A model generated the notes under the pieces. It was not told where the DNA came from. It saw only the letters and a list, made by a program, of their open reading frames with translations, and searched no databases. The position numbers and the translations under genes were made by a program. This document shows, piece by piece, positions 1 to 24,100 of a stretch of 64,000 nucleotides of DNA. The number at the start of each line of letters is the position of its first letter. The first letter of the stretch is position 1. The DNA lies in contig JAINUG010000206.1 in assembly GCA_029706075.1 (NCBI GenBank), positions 839,501-903,500 on the forward strand, in the 5' to 3' direction. Origin of the DNA: Aldrovandia affinis. Its lineage: Eukaryota > Chordata > Actinopteri > Notacanthiformes > Halosauridae.

Positions 1-143
1 GTATCAAGTATTTTAAAATCTATTTTATACTTAATTTACTGTTTTGGCTAGCCACAGTGCATAAATGTTTAATGAGCCATGCTGCCAGCATTGACTTCTG
101 GATTCAGGACTGACATTCGGACCCATTGAGTTTATTTGTGGTT

Positions 144-298
144 CTGTGTGGTTCAGTAGGCAGAGCATGGCACTGACAACACTTAGGTTGTGGGTTTGAT
201 TCCCATTGAGGCCACATATGCTGAAGAATGTATGCATTCACTACTGTAAGTCGCTTTGGATAAAAGCGTCTGCTAAATGATCGCAGCTAAATGACATA
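144..298 (+). repeat. tRNA-derived SINE with L2-type LINE tail (family A)
   Basis: Pol III-type head with an A-box-like stretch (tggttcagtaggcag) and a B box (ggtttgattcc). A short linker follows (tatgcattcactactg), then the fish LINE-type tail gtcgctttggataaaagcg and tctgctaaatg. The same head, linker and tail occur at about 3,570, 5,545 (reverse) and 26,912, so this is a dispersed family. It is a SINE and not a tRNA gene, because the head has no complete cloverleaf. Confidence 0.8.
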
Positions 299-657
299 CA
301 TGATGATTATTTGTTTTGAAGTCAGTATCAGTCTGTGTAGTCTCTAGACTGAAGCACCCCTTCGCTCCCTCACTTTCTTACGCATACAAATGAGTATTTG
401 GGCATCTGCCTCCATCTCATCTTGGAAATATGTTCTGCAGATCTTTCTCAAGTTGCCAGTCACAGCTGGCTGACTAGTTTCCACCTTTCTATCTTGTTTC
501 TTTTCAAGCGTGGTCAGAGATTAAAATGCTCTCGAAAGCAAAGGCAGTTGGGGGACAGCATTTCAAAGTAAGAGCCAGCAGAAAACAAGAGAAGGTGCAG
601 AAATAGTGAAAAGTGGTGTCATTGGTTTGCTAGTTAAGATGCTTGCAAAATCATATA

Positions 658-1285
658 TAGTGGGGTCCAAAAGTCTGAGTCCATTACCAAGATCTGTTTG
701 TTTTCATAGTTCATCAAAAACTAACACAACATTTTCACTCATGCAGTATTTGTTATTCAAACATTGCCATAAAACACTCTTGAATAACACATTTAAAAAA
801 ATGTTTGTTTGAGAAAGGATGGTATGAAATTGAAATATCTGTAAATATTTTGTTTGCACACCATTGCCTTTCATTTCCTCAAAATGTTGTGTATTTTTCA
901 TTTAAGTTTTAATACATAGACACATAGTCCACCTAATACACAGTGTGAGTTGTTTTGGTCTTGTAGCAATTAATACCAGATATTAACATAAATAATATGG
1001 TCCTCTATGTGTTCTCGTTGCTACTGCAGGTGCTTTAGTCTTGAAAAAGGACACTTCCTCTGCAAAAGTTTTTTTGTCAGCAGAGCATAGTGAAGTCATA
1101 TTTTATACTATAGAAATATAATAATATAGTATAATATGTACAGTGTAATATATAATATATAATACTATAATATAGAATATATTTATATTCAGTAGAAATT
1201 GTTCTCCTGAGTAAAAATGTTGTACTAGTTTTTGATGAATGATGAAAACAAACAGATCTTGGTAGTGGACTCTTGGACCCCACTG
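658..1285. mobile_element. Non-autonomous Tc1/mariner element (MITE, about 628 bp)
   Basis: The two ends are long inverted repeats of about 85 bp. The left end reads tagtggggtccaaaagtctg and the right end, reverse-complemented, reads cagtggggtccaagagtcca. Both repeats continue through the segment with cagatcttggta and tttttgatga. Each end is flanked by the TA dinucleotide that Tc1/mariner elements duplicate (656-657 and 1286-1287). The interior is AT-rich and encodes no transposase, so it would need enzyme from a full-length relative. Short open frames inside it are chance. Confidence 0.8.
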
Positions 1286-1289
1286 TATG

Positions 1290-3200
1290 TCTACATTATT
1301 AGGATGTGTTTGAATGAAACCCTTTGTAAATGTGAGTTGCAACTGTTAAAATGCTACAATAGCTTGCTAATTCAAATGACATATTTTAATTAACCAAAGT
1401 TGCAAGAGTATAAATAATGTTGGTCTTCCATTTTTTTCCTTTTGTTTATGTTTTGTCAAATAATAGTCTCCTATGTCAAGATAAAACGGACCATTGAAAA
1501 TATGATGGAATTGACTTTGTGTCCTGTGTAGTTTTCAAAATGTCCAGTCAAAAACACTACACATGAATAATTTTCTATAACATTTCAATTTAATACATTT
1601 TGATTGTGAAAATGAATCTGTTATTAATTAACCAAATTAAAATGAATTAAACCTTTTTAACAGTTAATTTATGCCTCATTTATTTTGCCGTAGTAGGACT
1701 TGTACATCAACAACATGAAACAGCTTCATATTCAAACCTATTACATTCAAACACCACCCCTGCTGGGTTTACTGTATTGGACTTTAAATGAATGAATTAG
1801 CCTACAGGTAAAATACTTGCATATTGTCCTCGCTAAGTTTGTGAGGACATGTCTACGACACCTGGGTCTTATTCATTATTGTCATGACATTACTTGTACT
1901 AATGATGTTCATAGCAATATTGAGTGATATTGTGTCGATCGGTAGGGCGAATAGAATGGCCCGCAAACACATATCCACCAATCAATGACTGTTTAATCTC
2001 ACATGGCCCTATTAAGCCCTGATACAAAACCACTCCACTTTAGACAAGGTGACACATGTGATGACCAACCAGAGACAAAGGATGTCTCAATAAGCTTTCA
2101 CTTGCAAAAAAACACAAAAAAGCCTTCACATTCGTTTAACTCAAACGCTGAATATAACCGTCTTTTCTTTTCTCGAAACATTCTGCCGAGGTGAACAATG
2201 CTGATTGACCATCAGCTGTGGGTTAGGCCTTTGCTTTGTCTCGCAATCTCACGTTGAGCTGGCAAGCCCGTGAGCTGCCCAGCTCCCGGAAGCATGCTGG
2301 GATTCTGTCAGCTGAGAACCTTTTAAATGGAGCTCAAAATAGGCTGCTCCTTCTCGAGGCTTTCAGTCGAGAACATACCAGATAAATGTACAGAAGGGAA
2401 GCTACATGTACACTCAATCATCAACACTAGGTCTGCAGGGGAATGTGCAGTGTATTACACTCCGTTTAAAATGTGCACTCTGTAGAGGGTAGAGCTGTAG
2501 ATTGTCTGCTTGCATATTTCTTTGTTCCTCTCAGTCTCAGATCGACATGTTTGCATCAGTGAGGGGGGTTTATGTTTTTTGGCTATGCAAATAGGACTCT
2601 GGCATTTTGCTTTGTCAGCCACTTATTTTGTACTTGCCACTGTACTGTTGAGATAAGTAAAAACTAATTCTGAAAAATGAGTTACTTCTTAGGCAATGTT
2701 AGATTATATCAAATATTTACTGTGTGAATTGTACTGTTTTTGAGTTGGTGCTGTATTTCCAGCACTCACTATTTAATGCTAAATAGTACATAGTTTGAAT
2801 AGTTACATGTTACATAGTTTTAGACATTACTTTACTAATGCTAGGGGAAAGTCTTAGGGGAAAGTTTATCCAAATATTGTATGTTTCATGGTAACGTGTG
2901 CATCCCACACCTATGGAAAGAACTTCACAGCTTTTATTTTTTGTTGTTCTGTTGATATAATTGTTATTATTCTACCACACAAGGCGTTTGAGTTGCTTTT
3001 AAAACACATTGACATGCGGCAGTGGAATTGAAACACCTGAAGTGGATATTATTCATGAAGGAGTTCCTCTCCTCTTTGAATGGAGAGCTTCCAGGAGCTT
3101 CCTAATGACAAACCTGTTTGTTGTTGGTGCTCAGGCAGTGTTGTCCCGGTGAATCAGTCAGCAATTAGGGTCCTCGAGTCTCGGGAGACGGGGGTGTCTG
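1290..3200. other. Non-coding stretch upstream of mef2b
   Basis: I see no coding exon, RNA gene or intact transposon here. The sequence is AT-rich up to about 2,200. A short GC-richer patch at 2,220-2,320 carries promoter-like motifs (listed separately). Single-copy AT-rich sequence follows. Confidence 0.5.
2283..2312. promoter_or_regulatory. Possible promoter: ETS plus ZNF143-like motif
   Basis: An ETS core (cccggaag) abuts a sequence whose reverse complement, agaatcccagcatgct, resembles the ZNF143/SBF site found in many vertebrate promoters. The patch is GC-richer than its surroundings and lies about 5 kb upstream of the first coding exon of mef2b. It could serve an untranslated mef2b first exon or an unrelated transcript. 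No splice donor was assigned, so this is a suggestion only. Confidence 0.25.
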
Positions 3201-3230
3201 AGGGAGTGTGTGGCTGTGCCGTCGGCCCCA

Positions 3231-3234
<4 letters not shown>

Positions 3235-3283
<49 letters not shown>

Positions 3284-3287
3284 GTGT
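3235..3287. repeat. (TC)n microsatellite
   Basis: A run of about 25 TC dinucleotides with small interruptions. Open frames across it on either strand (poly Ser-Leu or Arg-Glu) are artefacts of the repeat. Confidence 0.9.
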
Positions 3288-3569
3288 TCTTTTCCACTCC
3301 CTGGCCTCTGGGAAGACAGCGGAGGAAGCTGCGCTCTCTCCCAGGAACCAGGGGGACCGAGGGTGACCGTTTTGCTGCAATGATTGCACTACTGCATGAT
3401 GCACTTAATGTTTCCTCACCGCATCCCTGATGGACGCGTTTCACACGCAATAACGTCATGTGGTGTTGCAGTGTTTGAGTCATGGGTGCTGGTGTACCGG
3501 GCCACGGTGGGGTACTGCTCCCGGCTACCTTCAGTCACCGGTCACATCCTGCACCCCTTCCAGGTTCAC

Positions 3570-3711
3570 TGTGGCTCAGTTGGTTGGGCATGGTGTTGGC
3601 AACGCTTAGGTTGTGGGTTCGATTCCCACCGGGACCACATATATTGAAACATGTATGCATTCATTACTGTGAGTCGCTTTGGATAAAAGGGTCTGCTAAA
3701 TGTCATGTAAG
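3570..3711 (+). repeat. tRNA-derived SINE, family A
   Basis: The head gtggctcagttggttgggca (A box) and gggttcgattccc (B box) is followed by the linker and the tail gtcgctttggataaaagggt. The L2-like LINE 3' end that follows directly ends in a related tail, so the SINE and its probable LINE partner are side by side. Confidence 0.85.
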
Positions 3712-4108
3712 TTCCAGATCCTCTGGCCAGCTGACTGTCCCGTCTCTCCCTGCGCACCCGGTCGCTGCTCATTACGGCCCCCGCCTCATCTCTGCCCTCG
3801 TGCTTGGACGGTGGAATGACCTTCCCCACTCAGTCAGGACAGCAGAATCTCTGGCTATCTTCCGAAAAAGACTGAAAACTCACCTTTTCAGAATTCACCT
3901 CAATATATAAAAAAGTGTAATAGCCTTTCTCTTCCCTTTGTATACCAGGTTTTGTGTTACAAACGTCGGCAATATAATGGTTACATATTCTCGGCAATAT
4001 AATGATTATTTCTAAACATACTTTTTAATAGCTCTAGTAATGATCTCTAGCCACATAAATGCACTCTTGTCGCTTTTGATACAAGCGTCTCTGCCTAAAT
4101 GACTAAAT
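3712..4108 (+). mobile_element. LINE 3' end, L2-like, truncated
   Basis: Translation of about 3,715-3,910 gives GRWNDLPHSVRTAESLAIF followed by RKRLKTHLF, the typical C-terminal end of the L2/CR1-group reverse-transcriptase polyprotein. An untranslated tail ends at about 4,105 in ctctgcctaaatgactaaa, related to the SINE family A tail. Only the last ~60 codons and the 3' UTR remain, as expected of a 5'-truncated insertion. Assignment to L2 rather than another non-LTR clade rests on recall of the motif. Confidence 0.65.
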
Positions 4109-4109
4109 T

Positions 4110-5540
4110 GTCAATTGTTGAAGGACCCGTGGTCTTTGGCCAGATGTTGTATTTTCTCTCAGTCCTTCAATTCGATTATTGTATCGGTGGTGATGCCGAT
4201 CTGGAATTTCGACTCTAAATCTGCTCTATGTTTATATTCAACACGCAGCGTTGTCACACCAACGCGTGGGCTCCTTCACACACATGTACGTGCTCCTGTG
4301 GCCGTTTACTGCAGTATCGATGCACACAACCATTAAACAAACAACCGCTTACCGTTAAACTTGTCGAGGACATGGGAATTGTGAATAAACATGACTTATT
4401 CCGTGTTTGACCTTTCAGAGCAGAAGGAAAAGCATTTTGCCCGGTCTGGGTGATTAATATCAAAAGATGAGTTGACATGCAGCGTGTTGTACATTTTTAT
4501 GAGTGAAAGTGTGAGGGAAATTGATAAAAGGCAGGAAGACGATTGACAGGTGTGGCAAATTTGCCATCTGTTAGATGACTTGATATGCGCCAATAACCAG
4601 ATAACGAGGTGTATCTCTGTGGTGTGCAGGAGTGTTACTTTTGTGGAGGTCTAAAGTGGGATCTTTAACTCTATGCTTGTGTGTCATACGTGTTATATAC
4701 ATGCATGTATAGATTATTGAATGTCTGGTGAGTTTGTGCGGAATTTTATTTGTAAAATTAGAGATTTTATGTTCTACTTTTTTTTTGTATTGTGGATCAC
4801 CAAAGTTTTTTTCCTTTTTGTTAATATGCATACCTGCATCGGTTTAACTGTTGCAAAGTGTGTAAAGCAAACCAAATGTGTGTTATTTGACCGTTTGAGG
4901 CACTTGGATGTGAGAAACATCAGACAGGTAAGGGTCATCCGGAATTAGCAGCCATCAGACGCATGCGAATTGAGAAGCTGTGTGGCTTGTGAGAGAGAGA
5001 AAAAAAGGGAAACCACAAAGAAAGAAGCTCTCTGCTCTATCGTCTGTATATATAGACCTCAGAGTTCTAGACCTGTGAAACCCATTGCAAGGGATTGGCG
5101 ACAATAATAGATACTTGGTAATGTGGCAGTTTTGACAAAAAGGCGATGACCTCAACCTCATGTGGAACAGATCTTTCAATTTCTTTTTTGCTGAGATCTC
5201 CAACTTCCCTACAGAATCAGGAGTCACTAACCAAACCGTTTACATTTGAAGTGCGAAATTCATTATCATTTCACCGAACATTTTTTTATCTTCCAATTCT
5301 CCCAAAAGATTAGTGCCTTACAGTTTGTGGTAAGAGATTTGCAAGAGGTGCTCAGATGACAGGTCTTACAAGGCACAGCCTCGGCCAAGCAAGCAGGCCT
5401 AACTATTCTAACAGGACTAACAATCGTCTGTCGATGGATCGGTTCAAAACCATTCGCCGGTATTTTCACTCTGTATGAAGAGGTAAAGGATGAATTTCAT
5501 TTCCTACAGAAGTTACTAATTAAGAATAATAATAATAATA
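4110..5540. other. Non-coding intergenic sequence
   Basis: No exon, RNA gene or recognisable element was found. Several 60-90 codon open frames on both strands show no homology that I recognise and overlap each other, as expected by chance in AT-rich DNA. Confidence 0.5.
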
Positions 5541-5544
5541 TACG

Positions 5545-5682
5545 CAATTTAACAGACGCTTTTATCCAAAGCGACTTACAGTAGTGAATGCATATATTTT
5601 CAGTATATGTGGCCCCAGTGGGGATTGAACCCACAACCTAAGCGTTGCCAACGCTGTGCTCTACCAACTGAGCCACAGAGAA
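5545..5682 (-). repeat. tRNA-derived SINE, family A, reverse orientation
   Basis: Read on the minus strand it has the head (gtggctcagttggtagagca), a B-box-like stretch, and the tail gtcgctttggataaaagcg next to an (att)n run. It inserted opposite to mef2b. Confidence 0.85.
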
Positions 5683-5689
5683 CCACTAA

Positions 5690-7300
5690 GAAAAGATGGG
5701 AACGAGCTGTTGAGGTACCTCGTGTGACAGATGAACGTGTATTTCTCCGTCTGAACAGCATTTTGATATGCCTTTTCATCGTGGGGTTTGTTCAGATGCA
5801 GCCTGTGTTGTATCTGAATGGTCCAAACACACTTACACATGCATGTTCATTACTGATGCTGCTTGCTGGTTGGTAAGAAGGTGTGAAGGTCCAGTGTGGG
5901 GAGCTCAGCTCATACTTAATAAGGACATGACGGTGGTACAGGGGGGGGTGGGTTCCTAGGAAATGCCCCGAATGCCAGTGTGCCAAGCGTGGGTCGGGGT
6001 GCGCCAGGCACTGCTGGGGCCGTGGGAACTCTGGCAGCACATCCGCTCACCAACTGGAATCAAAGTCTAAATATAGTGCAGAGGCTCGCACACGTCAAAT
6101 CGGAGAAGGGAAGAGTTCCCCTGGGCCTTGCAGCAGACGATGTCACCCTCTGTGGAAGCGCTGACGTCGGCCGCTGCGTTATCGTTCTCGACACACAGCC
6201 ACGCTCAGGGCGGCCGCGAGCCCTCGTACTTTTACTAGCGCGTTATTCTAACTGTCTTTATTTGGAGTGGGTGAGGCCTGACACGATAGGTTCACAAACA
6301 CAGGGATGTAATCGTGTACACTCTACTTTCACTCTGTTACTGTGAATTAATCAATCGATAAAATAGACATAGAACACCTGGTAAGAAGCCAGTGCAAAGA
6401 TGATTCTCGTTTTGTATTTATTTTAATGAAGGGATCTTGTTTTTTTCGACGTGTTCTCTCGACGAATCCGAAACACCTGATTTCACTGTTTTATGACTCG
6501 CGCCCTGACGTGAGCTTCGTTTTCAAACGGGGTGATGAAGTTCCTCATTAATCCAATACTCACGATGAGATTTGTGAGTGGACCTCTGTAGTGGCATGTC
6601 ATTTAAGATGATGTATTTGTATTCATGGTCGGGTCATTGGGTAAACCTCACACAGTGTGGTATTGCAGCTTGGTTTTCCGCCGCTGCCATGTGTGGCTGT
6701 GCCCTTTGACCCCTGCCAGTTAAAATGGCCGACATGTTTTCTTTTGGTCTCTGCCCTCTTTCTGGCGTGTGTGCGTTCACATTTGTACATGGGAGAACAG
6801 GGGGTGGATTTGAACTTCCCCTTCTCGTTAGCCCGCAGTTTTTTTTCTCATCTTGGTTATAATGTGGCTTCTTCTACCTTTAAAGGAAGATGGTGTATTT
6901 TTAACTCGGCCTTTCAGAAACGTGCATTTGGTCCTGGGTTCGCCCAGACTGAGGGGGGTTGTCGGTTTGGGCCCAGGGCTAAGTTTAGCGCACATAAACC
7001 CATCAGGATATGAATAACTGCCATTATGAAAGGGGGCTTCATCCGTTTCATCTTTTAAACAAAGCAATGACATTTTCCCATGGAAGTTATTAAAAAAAAA
7101 TACAAATCTGCTCCACACTTTTGGAGGTCCTATTTTTGTTAACCTTTGTTTTAATGAGATTCATCCTATATGGACTCGCACAACGGCTATGTGTATGTAA
7201 GGAAACGTATTTGATTGGATTGTTGTTTTTTCAGTCTAGAAGGCTGTGGTTTTTAAGAACAGATAATGAAATTTCTGATATTATTATATTTTTTTTTAAC
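5690..7300. other. mef2b upstream region, mixed composition
   Basis: Positions 5,930-6,240 are GC- and CpG-rich with a perfect CRE (tgacgtc at 6,162-6,168) and a palindromic ttcctaggaa. The remainder is AT-rich. An untranslated mef2b exon may lie here, but I could not define one with both splice sites. Confidence 0.35.
6120..6245. promoter_or_regulatory. CpG-rich patch with CRE, possible mef2b promoter
   Basis: It is dense in CpG compared with both flanks and contains the cAMP response element core tgacgtc. It lies 1.1 kb upstream of the exon with the mef2b start codon. MEF2 genes are usually transcribed from untranslated first exons, so a promoter in this interval is reasonable. No TSS can be proven from sequence. 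Confidence 0.3.
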
Positions 7301-7339
7301 AGAGCTACCATTTGTGCGTGACGCCATATAGGAACCAAA

Positions 7340-19839
<12,500 letters not shown>

Positions 19840-20447
19840 CTGGGCGGCTCTCCCCTCCCCAGGCTGGGCTCCCGGCTCTCTGCATGCCAAAGATGAGCCA
19901 CGCCTTATTCCCCGTACCCCAGAGGACAAGGCCCTACCGCTGGACTCTCCCTGTGGGCCGTCAGCGTGTGGCTCTGCCTTTCCCGGACACCGTGAGGAGA
20001 CATGGTCTCTGGGTTGTGTGTTTAATTAGGCTGCAGTCTGTCTGAGTGGAAAGGGTCGAGAGTAGAACTTGATCGTTCCCCTTGCCTGAGCTACGGTAGA
20101 GCGTAGAGCATGTGTCTGCGTCGTGTTGGCTGTCCGAGCAGCGTACAGCTCAGTGTTTCAGACAAATCTCTTCTTTTTTTTTTTTTTTCATTGCCTCATA
20201 GAATCAAATGATTCCAAAATTAAAACAGATTTAAAAATGTGTGTCCCGTTCCGTCCATACCCTGTTCTCCGGGCGTAGGCCGTATTGGTCAAAATCAATA
20301 GTCTTTCCTTTGGTGAGGTCATATAAGTGATGCGGCTGCCTCGTGAGACCAATTAGGCATCAGAACTTGTTCGGAACATTTTCCCCATTTATCATTTGGA
20401 CGTGAATCCTGTGCCCGGTCGTTCAAATCGACGCCATGGTTAAAAGC

Positions 20448-20453
20448 AATAAA
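20448..20453 (+). terminator. Candidate mef2b polyadenylation signal
   Basis: Canonical aataaa about 610 nt after the stop codon. A later aataaa occurs near 21,783, so the 3' UTR could be longer. The choice is by proximity only. Confidence 0.45.
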
Positions 20454-20659
20454 GTAATGGACTGGACTGACGTATCGAAAAGCAATTCATCAATTTGTCT
20501 CAGGGATTTTTTTGGTATCAATCTTTTTTTTTTCTTCCTAACTTCAACAGTTAACACAATTTTGTGAAGTAGCTATTAATGTGTTACCTTTCTCAAGGAA
20601 TTTTGGCCTTAATAGTGGTAATACAAAATAATAATAATAAATAAATTACGTACATTTGA

Positions 20660-22134
20660 AGACCAAAGGCTTAGGGAATATGTATTATTTAAACTTGAAC
20701 ATATTCTATAAAGAAAATGATGATTTATGCTTCTGTTGTGTTGCGACAACACGTGCGTTATTATGGACATTTATTTCCTGTTCTGGAAAAATCGTTTTGA
20801 TTTCAGGCGTAAGATTATACTTACATTTTCACAACTTTGTGTGCTCGTTTAGACGCTTCATTCTTTCCGTGCTTCCAGTAGATAGGAGATGCTATTTCTG
20901 CTTTTTAATATAAAGTGCTCTTGCTTTACAAAGGGGACATGGTTTTATTTTGATGACAAAGGGAGTAAGTGTGTTACTATTTCGTCTTATTGGATTCACT
21001 CTGAATACAATTTAAAATGCATTAAGTGCAAGGTATGCAAAACAAGTCTGTGCACTGATATAGCAGAGATGTTTATGAATGGTTTTATAAAGTTTTAGTT
21101 GTATCATTTTTGTTTAAAATATTACTATTGCTTTTATTAAAAAAATATGGAGTTGTGTTAAAAATATATATATATCATTAAACTTTTTATTTAAATGAAT
21201 GATGTGATACTTTTATCCTTTGGTTATTGCGTACACTAGATGCATTAATATAGTTTTGTGTGCTGTGTTTTTTTCTTTTTGAAAATGTCTATTTGAGTGT
21301 TTTAAAAGTGGTTAATTAAAAAGGAAGTGGTCAATGAGTGAAACGCGTTTCTGTTTTGCCGAATGCTATCAGTTGTGTGTCAACACCGTTGCCCACCAGA
21401 GGTCACCCTTGTCCCCTGCTTTGTGTTCCCGGAGTCAAGTGTGGTCATGCTTTCATGCAAATGTGTTCCCGTCAGATCCAAACTTCGCTTCTCTTTAATG
21501 GCTCCTTATTGTTCCCCTCTGAAGTTCTATTCCCCTTTTGTTCTGTGACGTCTGAGGGGAGCGCGTGTGAAAGTTGAGCAGCCCGCCGCAGCCGTGTCTG
21601 TCATCATCTAAATTATACCGCGCGGCAGACGCATGTGAAAGTGTCAATGGCTGCTTCCCACAAATTGCTCTCATTTGTGGCTTATGTTTCGCCTTTTCCT
21701 TCAAAAAACTTAAGCGAATTGGCAGCGGTCTTGATTAGAACGAATGTGTCCTCTTGTTGATTAGGCATCTTTGACTGGCACTGAATAAAACTGGGAGCAT
21801 TAAAAAAAATATATCTAAAAAATGATGCCATACTGTTTGTGTCCCCCATTAGATATGGTGGCCTACTGAAGTCTTGCTGGCCTGGAGCTAAAACCGAAGG
21901 ATTTTACATGATCAAAAAAGTAATCTCAGTGTAGCCTTTATAGAGGTTATTTGACTACATCTGCATAAAACACGTGGGTTTTGAAACGCAAACCATTCGG
22001 AAGACATCAGTGCATTTTTGAATGCAGATGACTGACCAGTTTCCTGTACTAATTTGTAAACACACTGGTGTATAAAAAAAAGTGTGGTTATATCCTGTGG
22101 GCCAGTCTTAGAACAGGAAGTAGGGTAACGTGCA
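20660..22134. other. Intergenic sequence 3' of mef2b
   Basis: AT-rich, no exon recognised. It may include a longer mef2b 3' UTR. Confidence 0.4.
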
Positions 22135-22142
22135 CCCATCTC

Positions 22143-22465
22143 CAGGGCTGGACTGGGAGAAAAAATCGGCCCTGCCATTTCGCGCTCAGACCGGCCCGGC
22201 ACCCGGTGCGAGCGCCGCATTTTCTGTCGACCGGGGGGGTGCTGCGCGAATAAATCTGTCGACGGGGCGGGGGGTGCTGCGCGAAAAGAAGCTGAGACCA
22301 GTTCGTTTATATGCGCGAAAAATTTATTGCGCCCCTCGGAACACCCGGTCCGTGGTATAATATATATAAAATGATTCTACCGGCCCTACCGAGGCCCTAC
22401 CGGCCCAAAACTAGACCGGCCCACCGGGCATTTGCCCGGTAGACTATATAGCCAGTCCAGCCCTG
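22143..22465. mobile_element. hAT-type MITE (323 bp) with perfect 8-bp target duplication
   Basis: Left end cagggctggactgggag, right end reverse-complemented cagggctggactggctat. It is flanked by identical copies of cccatctc (22135-22142 and 22466-22473). Inside are GC-rich subrepeats (gggggtgctgcgcgaa twice at about 22,236-22,285) and gaccggccc-type inverted stretches. It has no transposase. The exact duplication indicates a fairly recent insertion. Confidence 0.85.
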
Positions 22466-22699
22466 CCCATCTCTTAATTTGCCTGATTCTGCGCATCAGT
22501 GTATCTTTCGTGTTTGCCATAATTGAACCTGTCTTCTGTGAACGTTTCCGTTCTCCTGTTATCTCGGTAATAAACAATTGACCATCTCCAGATAGACAGC
22601 GCGTGGAGGAGGAATGGATATCAGGATCTCCGATCAAACGACAGTTGCATTTGTGTACTACTGTACCAATTGGGAGAGAAAAAAGACGCAACCACAATT

Positions 22700-23560
22700 A
22701 CACAACATTTATTTGACGCACTCTCGCGCGTTCACGTGTTCTCTCGACTATTTCCGGAACCTTGTAGTAAAATGTGTTCCAGAATTGCCTGAAATTGCCT
22801 GCCCCATCACACTCGAATGCACACCCCGTTCCCCTCCGCGCATAAAGAGAGGGCCACTGGGGTTACGTCTGGGCACCTCCCTCGAGAGCGAGAGCCAGTC
22901 TGCGGGGCACGTCTGAGTTCTGCGCTCCCCGGTCCCTATGGCAACAGCCGAGGCCGCTGCAAGGCCTCAGACTGGCTCTCCAAACAGATGCACATAATTA
23001 ATGTAATTATATAGATATGTCAGCCCTGTCACCTTCCAGTTCATTAAGCCAGAACTCTCTCCCAGACCTGTCAGGCGCCCTCTTGATTTCAGGCGAAGGA
23101 AAGGGGGTAAAAAAGAAAGGCGAACTGGTCTGCCTGGAGGAGTAGCACAATAAATATGTAGGATGTGTGCGAGGCGGCGGAGGAGGAGGAGGAGGAGGAG
23201 GAGGAGGAGGGGCGGTGAAACATGTATGACTGGGAGGGGACTAAACGCGTCGGGGAAAAGTCACGGCGCCCAGACCAGCTGTTTCCCCCGTCATTGTTAA
23301 AAAGCCAGAGGAGCGTCTTAATAACCCTGTATGGAAATTCCTGCGAGCTCCCACGGTAAGAGAGAGAGAGAAAAAAAGGAAAATCCCAATTTCTCTCGAA
23401 CCCGAGAAAGTGACCCGCTTTAATGCGTGCCGCGTCATTGTTCTCGCATCTTGCCAGATAATGTTGTCTGATGGCGCTTTCTGCCTCCAGTCTGGCTAAT
23501 CCCCACAAAGAGCATTGTGCGGTTGTTTATGTATGTGTACCGCCAGCTTTTGGGGTAGTC
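22700..23560. other. GC-richer intergenic patch with (gga)n repeat
   Basis: Locally raised CpG content around 22,800-22,980 and 23,220-23,480, and a purine trinucleotide run (gga)n at 23,176-23,212. No splice-bounded exon was found. It could be a conserved regulatory region; without alignment this is not shown. Confidence 0.3.
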
Positions 23561-24034
23561 TGGAAGATGGCTTCCCAGAGAAACTGGTCTCGTGACCTAC
23601 ACTGGAGCCTGACGTGAGAGATCTTTTAATGAAAGACGTTAACACCGTGCATATGGGCTATAGGGAGTGTGAGAATGCTGGGAGCAGGGTGATACCAGTA
23701 CTGGACGTGGTTACTAAGGGTGCAGCTAACACTGCATGGAAACTGTGGTGCATTGCAGTGCTATGGCTTGTATGACATTTCAATTAGTGGGTGGAAATTA
23801 GACTAAAAATATTGACCTATAAATTTCAAGATTAAAAGGATTGCCCAAATAAGGTCAGACTGTACAAGTGGATGAAATTATATTCTCGATACAGAATATA
23901 GATCATCGTCATTAGATTCACCTGTAAAAAAACAAAACATAATCATTAAAAAAATTATGTATTTAAATCAGAGGTAGAATTAAAATGTAGGTTGACACTT
24001 GTGTGGACTATAATAATACAATAATAATAGTAAA

Positions 24035-24100
24035 TAATCAAGTAAGTCACTCTGGATAAGAGCGTCTGCTAAATGCCAAAAATGTAAATGTAAGTATCTC
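24035..24100 (+). repeat. SINE tail fragment, family D
   Basis: Contains gtaagtcactctggataaga and gcgtctgctaaatgccaaaa followed by atgtaaatgtaag. Only the LINE-derived tail remains. Confidence 0.65.

Noticed and set aside
3482-3910. A 142-codon + strand frame
   Set aside because: It joins SINE sequence to the C-terminal end of a LINE by chance. It is not a host gene.
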